A DNA stretch of 64,000 bases from Bacillus nitratireducens (lineage in GTDB: Bacteria > Bacillota > Bacilli > Bacillales > Bacillaceae_G), in the NCBI RefSeq assembly GCF_001884135.1, contig NZ_MAOC01000022.1, forward strand, positions 62,001 to 126,000. The letters run 5' to 3'. This document shows positions 10,395 to 17,957 of the stretch, piece by piece (the stretch's first letter is position 1; each line of letters starts with the position of its first letter). The notes under the pieces were generated by a model. That model saw nothing but the letters and a program-made list of their open reading frames with translations, searched no databases and had not been told where the DNA came from. A program made the translations under genes and the position numbers.

Positions 10395-10620
10395 TCGCTT
10401 GTCTCTGTCCTTTTACCTGAGAGATTATCCGCTAGATTAGCGGATTTGCTCCTTCGGTGCTCGTTTTCCTCCGCGCTATATAAAGCGAGAGGGAGTCTCT
10501 CCAGAGATTCGTCCCCATGCAGTTCTACTTGTAAACAAGACCTGAGAGTTTCAAAGTTGGTTCAGCAACTTTTTGCCCCGTCGGTAGATCGATAGACCTT
10601 CTCCTGAATGGTTCATCCGA
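10395..10620 (-). ncRNA. Tandem glycine riboswitch
   Basis: Two glycine aptamers in series in the leader of the symporter gene. On the minus strand the first runs from about 10617 (CAGGAGAAGG ... GAAACTCTCAGG) to about 10525, and the second from about 10512 (CTCTGGAGAGACTC ... CACCGAAGGAGCAAATC ... AATCTCTCAGGTAAAAGGAC) to about 10398. CTCTCAGG and GCACCGAAGGAGC are the classic conserved blocks. Glycine-importer leaders of this kind in Firmicutes are usually OFF switches; here the downstream hairpin with a T-tract fits that, but the direction of control is inference. Confidence 0.92.
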
Positions 10621-10681
10621 ATTATAAAATTCAAAACATAAACGCATTGATCGTAAATAAAAATACATAATCAATAAAAAT

Positions 10682-10710
10682 ATTATAGATATACAATAAT
10701 TGAATTGCAA
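10682..10710 (-). promoter_or_regulatory. Sigma-A promoter for glycine riboswitch leader
   Basis: On the minus strand TTGCAA (10710-10705), a 17-base spacer and a perfect TATAAT (10687-10682). Transcription should start near 10675, about 55 bases before the first aptamer. Confidence 0.7.
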
Positions 10711-10740
10711 TCATTTTTTATTTTGAAATAGTAAATAAAT

Positions 10741-11316
10741 TCATTTTTTTGATATTCCTAATTTATCTTCTATTTCATTTAAAGTAGACAAAGCGATTAC
10801 AATATGTTGATCTGCAAGCCCTAAAGCATGCTTTGTATTTTCAATTGTTTCATTGGTTGGAGTAGAATTGTTGTATCCGTCTATAATTAAATCTGCTGCA
10901 TTTTTCATGAAGTTTGATGCAGCTTTAAACTGAGTTGTGAATTGGATTAGTTGTTCTTGTATATGTATATCTGTTATGTTTTCTTCAATTTTCATTGTGT
11001 CTATTTCTTTCATAATTGTTTCATATTGTTTAGAAACTGCACTCATTGTAACTAATAATTTATTTCTATCTACTGAATCTCCGTTAGTGTTAATCTCTTC
11101 CCATGCAGGCAACCAATCTTTCTCAATTATGTCATTATAATTAGTAGTTAATTCATTGATTTTAGGTTGTAATTTAGTTTTGAAAGTTTTTGTATCCACT
11201 GTTTCTACAGTTGCGCTTTCTTTATTATTTCTATCTTTAATTGTGTAGAAAATTGTGCTAGCAATGATAAGAATAGAAAAAACAACCGTCCATTTATTAA
11301 AAAATAACTTCTTCAA
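10741..11316 (-). CDS. Membrane-anchored hypothetical protein
   Basis: 191 residues; not recognised. The N-terminus MKKLFFNKW followed by a hydrophobic stretch (residues 10-25) is an uncleaved signal-anchor or signal peptide, so the remaining approximately 165 residues should lie outside the membrane. The external part is mainly helical by composition, rich in Lys, Glu, Asn and Thr (KTFKTKLQPKINELTTNYND, KHALGLADQHIVIALSTLNE). No Cys lipobox. A GGAGGCG ribosome site precedes ATG 11316. It stands alone between the glycine symporter leader and a divergent nucleotidyltransferase gene. Confidence 0.7.
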   Translation of the reverse strand: MKKLFFNKWTVVFSILIIASTIFYTIKDRNNKESATVETVDTKTFKTKLQPKINELTTNYNDIIEKDWLPAWEEINTNGDSVDRNKLLVTMSAVSKQYETIMKEIDTMKIEENITDIHIQEQLIQFTTQFKAASNFMKNAADLIIDGYNNSTPTNETIENTKHALGLADQHIVIALSTLNEIEDKLGISKK

Positions 11317-11545
11317 TATGTAACGCCTCCAAAATTTAAAACTTATAATTATAATATATAATAATTGTGCTATTTTAAGTAGAGTAAATTGACTAAAATT
11401 GATTTGAATTACGATTTTATAATTAAAATGTAGAAGAAAATATACGTAGAAAGAGAACTTTCAGGTTTTTGATTCTGAATTATTCGAATTATAATTATGA
11501 TGTGTGGGAATAAAATAATATTTTATGTAGAAATGAGTTGATAAA

Positions 11546-12358
11546 TTGCCAAGAATAAAAAAAATAGGGCGTTTTTGTCCTATAGATGATGAAGGATATA
11601 TTATAAATGATGCACACATTGATAAAATTCAACCTATATTTATGGAGGTAATACAAGAAATAAAAAATACTTGCTGTGAAATGTTACAGGATGATTTGCA
11701 CAGTATTTATATAAGAGGTTCAATTCCAAGAGGGATTGGAATTGAAGGGATTGCAGATATAGATGTGATTATATTAGTGCGCAAGGATCCTAACTTAATA
11801 GACTTAAGCTGGCGAAAGAAGTTAGAAGTTCAAAGTTTACAACAGTTTAATTGTATATCGGGAGTGGAGTTAAGTTTCCACAGTGAAAAAGAGGTAGTGA
11901 ATTCCAAAAGTTTTTCTTTTATAGGCTTTATGATACGGACGCATGGTATATGCATATTTGGTGAAGACGTAAAATTGTCTTTACCTAAATATAAAGTAAG
12001 TCAGGAGTTAGCTTATGAACACCTTATTCAATTGCGGAAACAAATTGGACAAGCACGCAAAGAGTTAATACATAATAAAGGCGTAGAAGATATAGCGGAT
12101 TGTTGTCGTTGGATTATGAAGATAATAATTAGAGCAGGTCTTGCATTAACCATTGATAGAGAAGGGGTCTACTCCAGAGACTTATATCCTGCATATGTGT
12201 TATTTAGTAAGTATTTTCCCGAACAAGAAAAAAATATGAGAAGGGCATTACAATATGTAATTGAACCGATAAATGATATAAATGAAATTTTATTATTTTT
12301 AAATACGTTTGGTGAATGGTTGATAGAAAGAGCAGAGGGGAATTCTAGTTATTTATAA
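11546..12358 (+). CDS. Nucleotidyltransferase-domain protein
   Basis: 270 residues. The Pol-beta nucleotidyltransferase signature is visible: IRGSIPRGIGIEGIADIDVI near residues 55-74, i.e. GS followed by a D-x-D metal-binding pair, then a later acidic strand (GVELSFHSE). The C-terminal half is helical, as in aminoglycoside adenylyltransferases and minimal nucleotidyltransferases. TTG 11546 is the first start in frame; its ribosome site (GAGTTGATAAA) is weak, so the true start is uncertain. It transfers NMP groups to an unknown acceptor; drug resistance cannot be claimed from sequence. No operon partner. Confidence 0.75.
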   Translation: MPRIKKIGRFCPIDDEGYIINDAHIDKIQPIFMEVIQEIKNTCCEMLQDDLHSIYIRGSIPRGIGIEGIADIDVIILVRKDPNLIDLSWRKKLEVQSLQQFNCISGVELSFHSEKEVVNSKSFSFIGFMIRTHGICIFGEDVKLSLPKYKVSQELAYEHLIQLRKQIGQARKELIHNKGVEDIADCCRWIMKIIIRAGLALTIDREGVYSRDLYPAYVLFSKYFPEQEKNMRRALQYVIEPINDINEILLFLNTFGEWLIERAEGNSSYL

Positions 12359-12419
12359 TTTTTTTATGTAAACTGATATTTTGAATGAAGTAAGATAGGC
12401 AAGGAATGTGGATTTTTAT

Positions 12420-12607
12420 ATTGTAGATGTCCTTTCACAAGGTAATATACAGAGAATCAACTTGCGGTATTTATGATTTATCATCAAATTTCGAGTGGGG
12501 AAATGCAGTTTATAGCAATAGAAATGAATAATTTTGATGCTCGTGATTCTGCAGATTATTTTGGTATACCAGAAGAGGCTGCGGCCGGGAAATGGATTGT
12601 ATTATAA
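12420..12607 (+). pseudogene. Possible gene remnant upstream of YdbC-like gene
   Basis: The 190 bases before the YdbC-like gene read like decayed coding sequence. A 44-codon frame (12473-12607) ends in DSADYFGIPEEAAAGKWIVL, protein-like in composition, while another frame upstream reads FYIVDVLSQGNIQRIN before a stop, suggesting a frameshift. The family is not recognised and there is no good start or ribosome site. The remnant's stop overlaps the ribosome site of the next gene. Confidence 0.3.
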
Positions 12608-12620
12608 GGGGGAACTAGAA

Positions 12621-13241
12621 ATGTTACTAAAAACAATATTTTGCAAAGTGGAAGAAGAGAAAAGGGAGATGTTTTCGGATGCTCAAGAAAAATGGCGTGA
12701 TATACAGCATTTAGATGGATTTAATGGACAATTTGGTGGATGGAGTGAAGAGGAAGCATGTGTATTTACTTTATGGGCAGATAGAAATGCATATCAATCA
12801 TTTATGAATGGTGCTCACGATACAATTTATTTAAATAGTAATCAAGAGGGTACGTTTCTTTCATGTGAAATTGAACTATTTCAAATGTTGTATGATATAA
12901 ATGATAAGCCTTTGAAAAACGTAGTTACAGAAGGATCATTCGCAAGAGTTGCCATATGTGATGTAAAGGAAGAAAAAGAAAAGCAATTCTTACATAAGCA
13001 AGAAACAATTTGGAATAAAGGAATGGAAAAAGCAAAAGGGATGTTAGGTGGGGTAGTTGGGAAGTCTTTAAAAAATGAAAATCGTTACATCGTGTTAACT
13101 TATTGGAAAGATGAAAAGATGCATCAAAATTATGTGGAAGAGATTTTTCCTGAGTTAAATAAATCAGCTAATGTTCATGAAGATATAGAAGAGATAAAAG
13201 GAAAACAAGCTGTATGTAAGGAAGAGTGGCTTGTATATTAA
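12621..13241 (+). CDS. YdbC-like DUF4937 protein
   Basis: 206 residues from ATG 12621, which has AAGGGGGAAC 8 bases upstream; the longer frame from 12534 is not supported. The protein has two similar halves of a ferredoxin-like/ABM type: MLLKTIFCKVEEEKREMFSD ... DGFNGQFGGWSEEEACVFTLWADRNAYQSF and a second half with YIVLTYWKDEKMHQNYV. This layout matches B. subtilis YdbC (DUF4937), whose function is unknown. Soluble, no signal. No operon partner on either side. Confidence 0.7.
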   Translation: MLLKTIFCKVEEEKREMFSDAQEKWRDIQHLDGFNGQFGGWSEEEACVFTLWADRNAYQSFMNGAHDTIYLNSNQEGTFLSCEIELFQMLYDINDKPLKNVVTEGSFARVAICDVKEEKEKQFLHKQETIWNKGMEKAKGMLGGVVGKSLKNENRYIVLTYWKDEKMHQNYVEEIFPELNKSANVHEDIEEIKGKQAVCKEEWLVY

Positions 13242-13427
13242 GTGTACAAAACGTGCATAAATGAATGTATAATTAAGATATTTTCTTATAAATGAGTAAT
13301 TAATAGAAGACGTTATATACCCTTTCATGTTAATATATTTAAGTTATAATAGGAGGCTTACCCTTTTGTATTGTACGGTAGAAGCAGTGTGAGCTTGAAA
13401 TTTTTTTTAGAAAAGGATGTGCCTAAT

Positions 13428-14135
13428 TTGCGTATCAATAAATTTATTAGTGAAGCTGGAAAAGCGTCTCGACGTGGAGCAGATAAATTAATTAATGAGA
13501 GAAGAGTAATTATTAACGGTAAGGTTGCAAAAATTGGTGACCAAGTAAATCCAGGTGATGATGTGCGCGTAAATGGAGAGCAACTTCGTATCGCTCGAGA
13601 TCACGTATATATCGCTTTAAATAAACCAGTAGGTATTACATGTACAAGTGAAAAAGCAGTAAAAGGTAATATTATCGATTTAGTGAATCATCCTTTACGA
13701 ATTAATCACATCGGGCGTCTCGATAAAGACTCAGACGGTTTAATTTTGTTAACGAATGATGGCGATATTGTTAATGAGATTTTACGTGCTGAAAACAAGC
13801 ATGAGAAAGAATATATCGTTTCAGTAGATAAGCCGATTACACCGGAATTTTTAGAAAAAATGGCAGCGGGTGTTAAAATTTTAGATACAAAAACTCTTCC
13901 TTGTGAGATCACACAGTTATCAAAATATGAATTCAAAATTATTTTAACACAAGGGCTAAATCGCCAAATTCGTCGTATGTGTGAAGCTTTAGGTTATCAA
14001 GTATATACGTTAAAACGTACGAGAATTATGAATATTGAATTGAATAATTTACCTGTCGGACAGTGGAGAGATTTATCGAAGAAAGAGAAACGACGTCTAT
14101 TTTCAGACTTAAATTACGAACCACAAGATTGGTAA
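13428..14135 (+). CDS. rluF: 23S rRNA pseudouridine synthase, RluF type
   Basis: Converts a uridine of 23S rRNA (U2604 in E. coli) to pseudouridine. N-terminal S4 RNA-binding domain (RINKFISEAGKASRRGADKL), then the RsuA/RluB/RluF catalytic domain with GRLDKDSDGLILLTNDG (catalytic Asp in GRLDxDSxG) near residue 105 and NRQIRRMCEALGY near residue 182. I choose TTG 13428 (MRINKF..., AAAAGGATG upstream) because family proteins start there; a longer frame opens at TTG 13371, with AGGAGG at 13351-13356, but would add 19 unlikely residues. That AGGAGG also fits an 8-codon ORF starting at TTG 13366. Ends at a terminator. Confidence 0.9.
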   Translation: MRINKFISEAGKASRRGADKLINERRVIINGKVAKIGDQVNPGDDVRVNGEQLRIARDHVYIALNKPVGITCTSEKAVKGNIIDLVNHPLRINHIGRLDKDSDGLILLTNDGDIVNEILRAENKHEKEYIVSVDKPITPEFLEKMAAGVKILDTKTLPCEITQLSKYEFKIILTQGLNRQIRRMCEALGYQVYTLKRTRIMNIELNNLPVGQWRDLSKKEKRRLFSDLNYEPQDW

Positions 14136-14142
14136 AATTGAG

Positions 14143-14176
14143 AAGTGAAACCAAATTTTTTTGGTTTCACTTTTTT
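14143..14176 (+). terminator. Intrinsic terminator after rluF
   Basis: AAGTGAAACCAAA (14143-14155) pairs with TTTGGTTTCACTT (14160-14172), then TTTT. Confidence 0.85.
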
Positions 14177-14204
14177 AAATAAAATAAATAATATTATTTA
14201 ACAC

Positions 14205-14233
14205 TTGCAAAAATAAAATGAATAAGATATATT
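14205..14233 (+). promoter_or_regulatory. Sigma-A promoter for thrS leader
   Basis: TTGCAA (14205-14210), 17-base spacer, TATATT (14228-14233). It sits just upstream of the first T-box, so transcription should start near 14240. Confidence 0.65.
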
Positions 14234-14245
14234 AAATAACAATAA
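14224..14245 (+). repeat. 22-bp direct repeat, left copy
   Basis: An exact 22-base sequence starting AAGATATATT and ending ACAATAA; the identical sequence recurs at 16758-16779, so the two copies bracket the T-boxes and thrS. The left copy contains the -10 element. Confidence 0.8.
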
Positions 14246-14260
14246 ATGGATGTTTTATAA

Positions 14261-14506
14261 AAGCAAAGAAAAGGACACGAGTTATTTTACCCGGTTATAC
14301 AGAGAAGGAAGGAAAGCTGAGAACTTCCTAACGCAGAAAAATAACTTACCACCTTAGAGCTGCACTAGGGAAATGAAGTATCTAGTGCCGTGTAAGCGAC
14401 GTTACCGCAAAAGAAGCCATTATGTTTTTTGTAATGGGAATCTGGGTGGAACCACGAATATAAGCATATTCGTCCCTATTTACTAGGGATGAATATGCTT
14501 TTTTGC
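14261..14506 (+). ncRNA. T-box leader 1 (threonine)
   Basis: tRNA-sensing leader. Stem I region starts GAAGAAAAGGACACG-like at about 14265; the T-box core GGGTGGAACCACG is at about 14444-14456; and the terminator stem AAGCATATTCGTCCC pairs with GGGATGAATATGCTT before TTTTTT (14462-14506). A threonine codon ACC lies in TTACCACC in the expected specifier region. TGGA in the T-box predicts pairing with a tRNA end U-CCA. The gene downstream is threonyl-tRNA synthetase. Confidence 0.93.
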
Positions 14507-14521
14507 ATTCAATTTTATAAT

Positions 14522-14766
14522 AAGCGAAGAAAAGGACACGAGTTATTTTACCCGGTTATACAGAGAAGGAAGGAAAGCTGAGAACTTCCTAACGCAGAAA
14601 AATAACTTACCACCTTAGAGCTGCACTAGGGAAATGAAGTATCTAGTGCCGTGTAAACGACGTTACCGTAAAAGAAGCCATTGTATGTTTACGATGGGAA
14701 TCTGGGTGGAACCACGGGTAAAAGCACACTCGTCCCTATTTTAGGGATAAGTGTGCTTTTTATTAT
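14522..14766 (+). ncRNA. T-box leader 2 (threonine), near-copy of leader 1
   Basis: Second complete T-box with T-box core GGGTGGAACCACG at about 14703-14715 and its own terminator (AAGCACACTCGTCCC pairing with GGGATAAGTGTGCTT, then TTTTATT). About 140 bases of the Stem I half are identical to leader 1 apart from single-base changes; the copies diverge in the antiterminator and terminator arms, where the changes preserve pairing. Two in series should make read-through depend on uncharged tRNA twice. Confidence 0.93.
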
Positions 14767-14784
14767 GAAATGGAGAGATGAAAA

Positions 14785-16704
14785 ATGAAAGAACAGATGA
14801 TTGAAATTAAATTTCCAGATGGTAGCGTTAAAGAATTTGTAAAAGGAATTACTTTAGAAGAAATTGCAGGATCCATTAGCAGTAGTTTAAAAAAGAAAGC
14901 AGTCGCAGGAAAAGTTAATGATCAGTCTTTTGATTTACGACGAAACATTGAAGAAAGTGCGAAAGTTGAAATCGTTACTATGGATTCAGATGAAGGGGTA
15001 AAAATTGCAAGACATTCTGCTGCACATATATTAGCACAAGCTGTGAAAAGAATTTATGGTAATGTAAACCTCGGTGTAGGGCCGGTTATTGAAAATGGAT
15101 TTTATTATGATATGGATCTTCCGAGTAGTGTAAACGTAGAAGATTTACCGAAAATCGAAAAAGAAATGAAAAAGATTATAAATGAAAATGTAAGAATAGA
15201 ACGAGTTGAGGTCTCACGAGAAGAGGCAAAAAAACTGTTTAAAGAAATGAACGATCACCTGAAATTAGAACTTTTAGAAGCAATCCCTAATGGAGAAAGT
15301 GTAACACTATATAAACAAGGTGAATTTGTAGATTTATGTAGGGGGCCACATTTACCGTCAACAGGCTATTTAAAAGCATTTCAATTAACTCACGTTTCAG
15401 GTGCATATTGGCGAGGTGATAGTAATAATCAAGTGCTTCAGCGTATATATGGCGTTGCATTTGCTTCTCAAAAAGAATTAGAAGAGTATTTGCATTTTGT
15501 TGAAGAGGCTGCGAAGAGAAACCATCGTAAGTTAGGTAGTGAACTTGAGTTATTTATGTTTTCAGAAGAGGCACCAGGAATGCCGTTTTACTTGCCGAAA
15601 GGACAGATTATTCGCAATGAATTAGAAGCATTTTTAAGAGAAATTCAAAAAGAGTACAATTATCAAGAAGTACGCACTCCGTTTATGATGAACCAAGAAT
15701 TATGGGAGAAATCAGGACACTGGGGACATTACAAGGACAACATGTATTTCTCAGAAGTAGACAATAAAAGTTTTGCATTAAAGCCAATGAACTGCCCTGG
15801 CCATATGCTTATGTTTAAAAATAAATTGCATTCCTATCGCGAATTACCGATTCGCATGTGTGAATTCGGTCAAGTACACCGACATGAATTTAGCGGGGCA
15901 TTAAACGGATTATTAAGAGTTCGTACTTTCTGCCAAGATGATGCTCATTTATTTGTAACACCAGAACAAATTGAAGATGAAATTAAATCTGTAATGGCGC
16001 AAATTGATTACGTATATAAAACTTTTGGATTCCAGTATGAAGTAGAACTTTCTACTCGTCCAGAAGATTCAATGGGTGATGATAAGTTATGGGAGCAAGC
16101 AGAAGCAGCATTAGCGAATGTATTACAATCATTAAATTATAAATATCGACTAAATGAAGGTGACGGTGCATTTTACGGACCGAAAATTGATTTCCACATT
16201 AAAGACGCTTTAAATAGAAGTCACCAGTGCGGTACAATCCAGCTTGATTTCCAAATGCCAGAGAAGTTTGACCTAAACTATATAGATGAGAAGAATGAAA
16301 AGAGAAGACCAGTTGTCATTCACCGAGCAGTTTTAGGATCTTTAGACCGCTTTTTAGCAATATTAATTGAGCACTTTGGAGGCGCGTTCCCAGTATGGGT
16401 GGCACCAGTTCAAGTGAAAGTAATTCCTGTTTCAAATGCAGTACATGTACAATATGCAAATGAAGTTGCACATAAATTAGCACAAGCTGGGATTCGTGTT
16501 GAAGAAGATATACGTGATGAAAAATTGGGGTATAAAATTAGAGAAGCACAAATGCAAAAAGTTCCATATGTTCTTGTTATTGGGGATAAGGAAATGGAAA
16601 GCGAAGCTGTAAATGTACGAAAATATGGTGAAGAGGAGTCAAAAATTGTTGAACTAGATGCGTTTGTGGAAAGTATGAAAGAGGAAATGAAAAATAGGAA
16701 ATAG
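14785..16704 (+). CDS. thrS: Threonyl-tRNA synthetase (ThrZ-type paralogue)
   Basis: 639-residue class II aminoacyl-tRNA synthetase that charges tRNA-Thr. N-terminal TGS domain (residues 1-62), editing domain with HSAAH (residues 77-81) and CRGPHLPSTG near residue 183, catalytic core with MNCPGHM near residue 334 (Zn ligand Cys), HRHEFSGALNGLLRVR (motif 2) near residue 364, and a C-terminal anticodon-binding domain (PVQVKVIPVSN onward). Length is normal. ATG 14785 has TGGAGAG upstream. Control by two consecutive T-boxes is the pattern of the inducible thrZ gene of B. subtilis (which has three), so this is probably the second synthetase; the housekeeping copy is not in the window. Confidence 0.95.
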   Translation: MKEQMIEIKFPDGSVKEFVKGITLEEIAGSISSSLKKKAVAGKVNDQSFDLRRNIEESAKVEIVTMDSDEGVKIARHSAAHILAQAVKRIYGNVNLGVGPVIENGFYYDMDLPSSVNVEDLPKIEKEMKKIINENVRIERVEVSREEAKKLFKEMNDHLKLELLEAIPNGESVTLYKQGEFVDLCRGPHLPSTGYLKAFQLTHVSGAYWRGDSNNQVLQRIYGVAFASQKELEEYLHFVEEAAKRNHRKLGSELELFMFSEEAPGMPFYLPKGQIIRNELEAFLREIQKEYNYQEVRTPFMMNQELWEKSGHWGHYKDNMYFSEVDNKSFALKPMNCPGHMLMFKNKLHSYRELPIRMCEFGQVHRHEFSGALNGLLRVRTFCQDDAHLFVTPEQIEDEIKSVMAQIDYVYKTFGFQYEVELSTRPEDSMGDDKLWEQAEAALANVLQSLNYKYRLNEGDGAFYGPKIDFHIKDALNRSHQCGTIQLDFQMPEKFDLNYIDEKNEKRRPVVIHRAVLGSLDRFLAILIEHFGGAFPVWVAPVQVKVIPVSNAVHVQYANEVAHKLAQAGIRVEEDIRDEKLGYKIREAQMQKVPYVLVIGDKEMESEAVNVRKYGEEESKIVELDAFVESMKEEMKNRK

Positions 16705-16757
16705 AGATTGATAATAAAACACAACATTAATATGTAATACTGAATTTAAAGTAATTA

Positions 16758-16779
16758 AAGATATATTAAATAACAATAA
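16758..16779 (+). repeat. 22-bp direct repeat, right copy
   Basis: Exact copy of 14224-14245, located 54 bases after the thrS stop. No -35 element accompanies this copy (ACTGAA at the expected place). Confidence 0.8.
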
Positions 16780-16789
16780 TAAACGTAGA

Positions 16790-16817
16790 GAAGGGATAGC
16801 TTAATCGCTATCCCTTC
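16790..16817. terminator. Strong hairpin, bidirectional terminator
   Basis: GAAGGGATAGC (16790-16800) pairs perfectly with GCTATCCCTTC (16807-16817). It lies between thrS and the convergent XRE gene; the flanking T-tracts are modest. Confidence 0.7.
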
Positions 16818-16868
16818 ATCTTAATTTCACTATCTAATCCCATTGGTTGAAGAAAGTTGTTGTATGTT

Positions 16869-17087
16869 TTATTGAGTGTATTCGTCACTTTTGTACTCCA
16901 AAATATCACCCGGTTGACAATCCAAAGCCTTACATATCGCTTCTAATGTTGAAAGACGAACCGCTTTTGCTTTCCCATTTTTCAGAATGGAAAGATTCGC
17001 CATCGTAATCCCGACCCTCTCCGAAAGCTCCGTTACGCTCATTTTTCGTTTTGCTAACATCACATCAATATTAATAATAATTGCCAT
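16869..17087 (-). CDS. Small XRE-family regulator
   Basis: 72 residues from ATG 17087, with GAGGTGG about 6 bases upstream. A Cro/C1-type helix-turn-helix fills the protein: MLAKRKMSVTELSERVGITM ANLSILKNGKAK, then RLSTLEAICKALDCQPGDILEY. Proteins this short with this ending are commonly paired with DUF2975 membrane proteins, as here: its start is 10 bases after the DUF2975 stop. It probably autoregulates the pair; the signal sensed is unknown. Confidence 0.88.
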   Translation of the reverse strand: MAIIINIDVMLAKRKMSVTELSERVGITMANLSILKNGKAKAVRLSTLEAICKALDCQPGDILEYKSDEYTQ

Positions 17088-17097
17088 ATCCTCCACC

Positions 17098-17580
17098 TCA
17101 GACCGTTAAATCATTTTCTGATTTTATATTAATAGCTTCTTGTAAAAGTCTTTGGAGAACAGCAGCAAAAACGGCGATCACCATAGAGGCGAAAATGATG
17201 GTCAATCCGATTGGTATGAAACTTGGAGGGTCAATTTTTTTCGCCATGAGATAGTAGAGTGGCATACCTAGCAAGTACAAGGTACTGATCGTGATGGCAC
17301 AGTATTTTATATTCTTTAATGCCTTTACCGATAATTCCGAGAACGCTTGGTTCTTATCAATATAGCTTAAAAGTTTAAAAGCTTGATACAGAGCAAAGTA
17401 AAAAGGTATCGCTGACGCGTACATATCGATTAAAACGAGAGATTTCATATAAGCAATATCTGGATACAATTCTCCAGCAAAACTCCCGATCTTAGGCACC
17501 AAAAATATACACAATGCAAGAACTGGGATTCCTATACAAATAATAGCTAGCTTTAAAAAGAGTGTTGTAACTTGTTTCAT
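17098..17580 (-). CDS. DUF2975 membrane protein
   Basis: 160 residues from ATG 17580 (MKQVTTLFLK; GAGGTGCTTTTT upstream); an upstream in-frame start at 17622 has no ribosome site. Four hydrophobic segments are visible (about residues 7-27, 50-70, 92-112 and 125-145), typical of DUF2975. The partner gene downstream encodes a small XRE regulator, and this pairing recurs in Firmicutes. Function is not known; a membrane sensor that controls the regulator is a reasonable but unproven idea. Confidence 0.8.
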   Translation of the reverse strand: MKQVTTLFLKLAIICIGIPVLALCIFLVPKIGSFAGELYPDIAYMKSLVLIDMYASAIPFYFALYQAFKLLSYIDKNQAFSELSVKALKNIKYCAITISTLYLLGMPLYYLMAKKIDPPSFIPIGLTIIFASMVIAVFAAVLQRLLQEAINIKSENDLTV

Positions 17581-17700
17581 AAAAAGCACCTCGCTTATGT
17601 AATAACAACATGATTTTATCATAAGATTTATCGTTTTACAATAAAATTATATTGTTTTCACTTTTATTAAGATGAGCTTTTAATTTTGACAAAAAGAAAG

Positions 17701-17726
17701 AGCATTTCTCATTACAAAGAAATGCT
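17701..17726. terminator. Hairpin in intergenic region, possible terminator
   Basis: AGCATTTCT (17701-17709) pairs with AGAAATGCT (17718-17726). T-rich sequence follows on both strands. It stands upstream of both divergent genes, so its role is unclear. Confidence 0.4.
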
Positions 17727-17754
17727 TTTATGAAGTTGTGTGTTTTCTTGTTTA

Positions 17755-17772
17755 CCTTACAAAAATGTAAGG
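17755..17772 (+). promoter_or_regulatory. BceR-type operator (TTACA-N4-TGTAA)
   Basis: Perfect 7-base inverted repeat CCTTACA-AAAA-TGTAAGG, with an extra half-site TGTAAGG at 17777-17783. It matches the TNACA-N4-TGTAA consensus I recall for BceR-like response regulators and lies about 185 bases before a Bce-type ABC transporter. A TATAAT at 17853-17858 has no good -35 box, which would fit activator dependence. Confidence 0.6.
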
Positions 17773-17957
17773 TAAATGTAAGGGAAATCGAAGGAACGAG
17801 TTTTAGAAAAGTGAGAATATGAAAGAGGAAATAGGTTCATTCTACTTATATATATAATTTTGTTAGAAAAATTAAAAAAATATTAAGGGTTTACATGAGA
17901 AAAAGATAAGAAATATGTGAGAAATTAATTTTATACAAAAGGGATGGAGTGAAAGAG

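Noticed and set aside
10525-10710. 61-codon frame on the minus strand
   Set aside because: It lies inside the glycine riboswitch and its promoter, with no ribosome site; a by-chance open frame.
13351-13392. Leader peptide (8 codons from TTG 13366) before rluF
   Set aside because: The AGGAGG is good, but 8 codons without regulatory codons or hairpins cannot be distinguished from chance.
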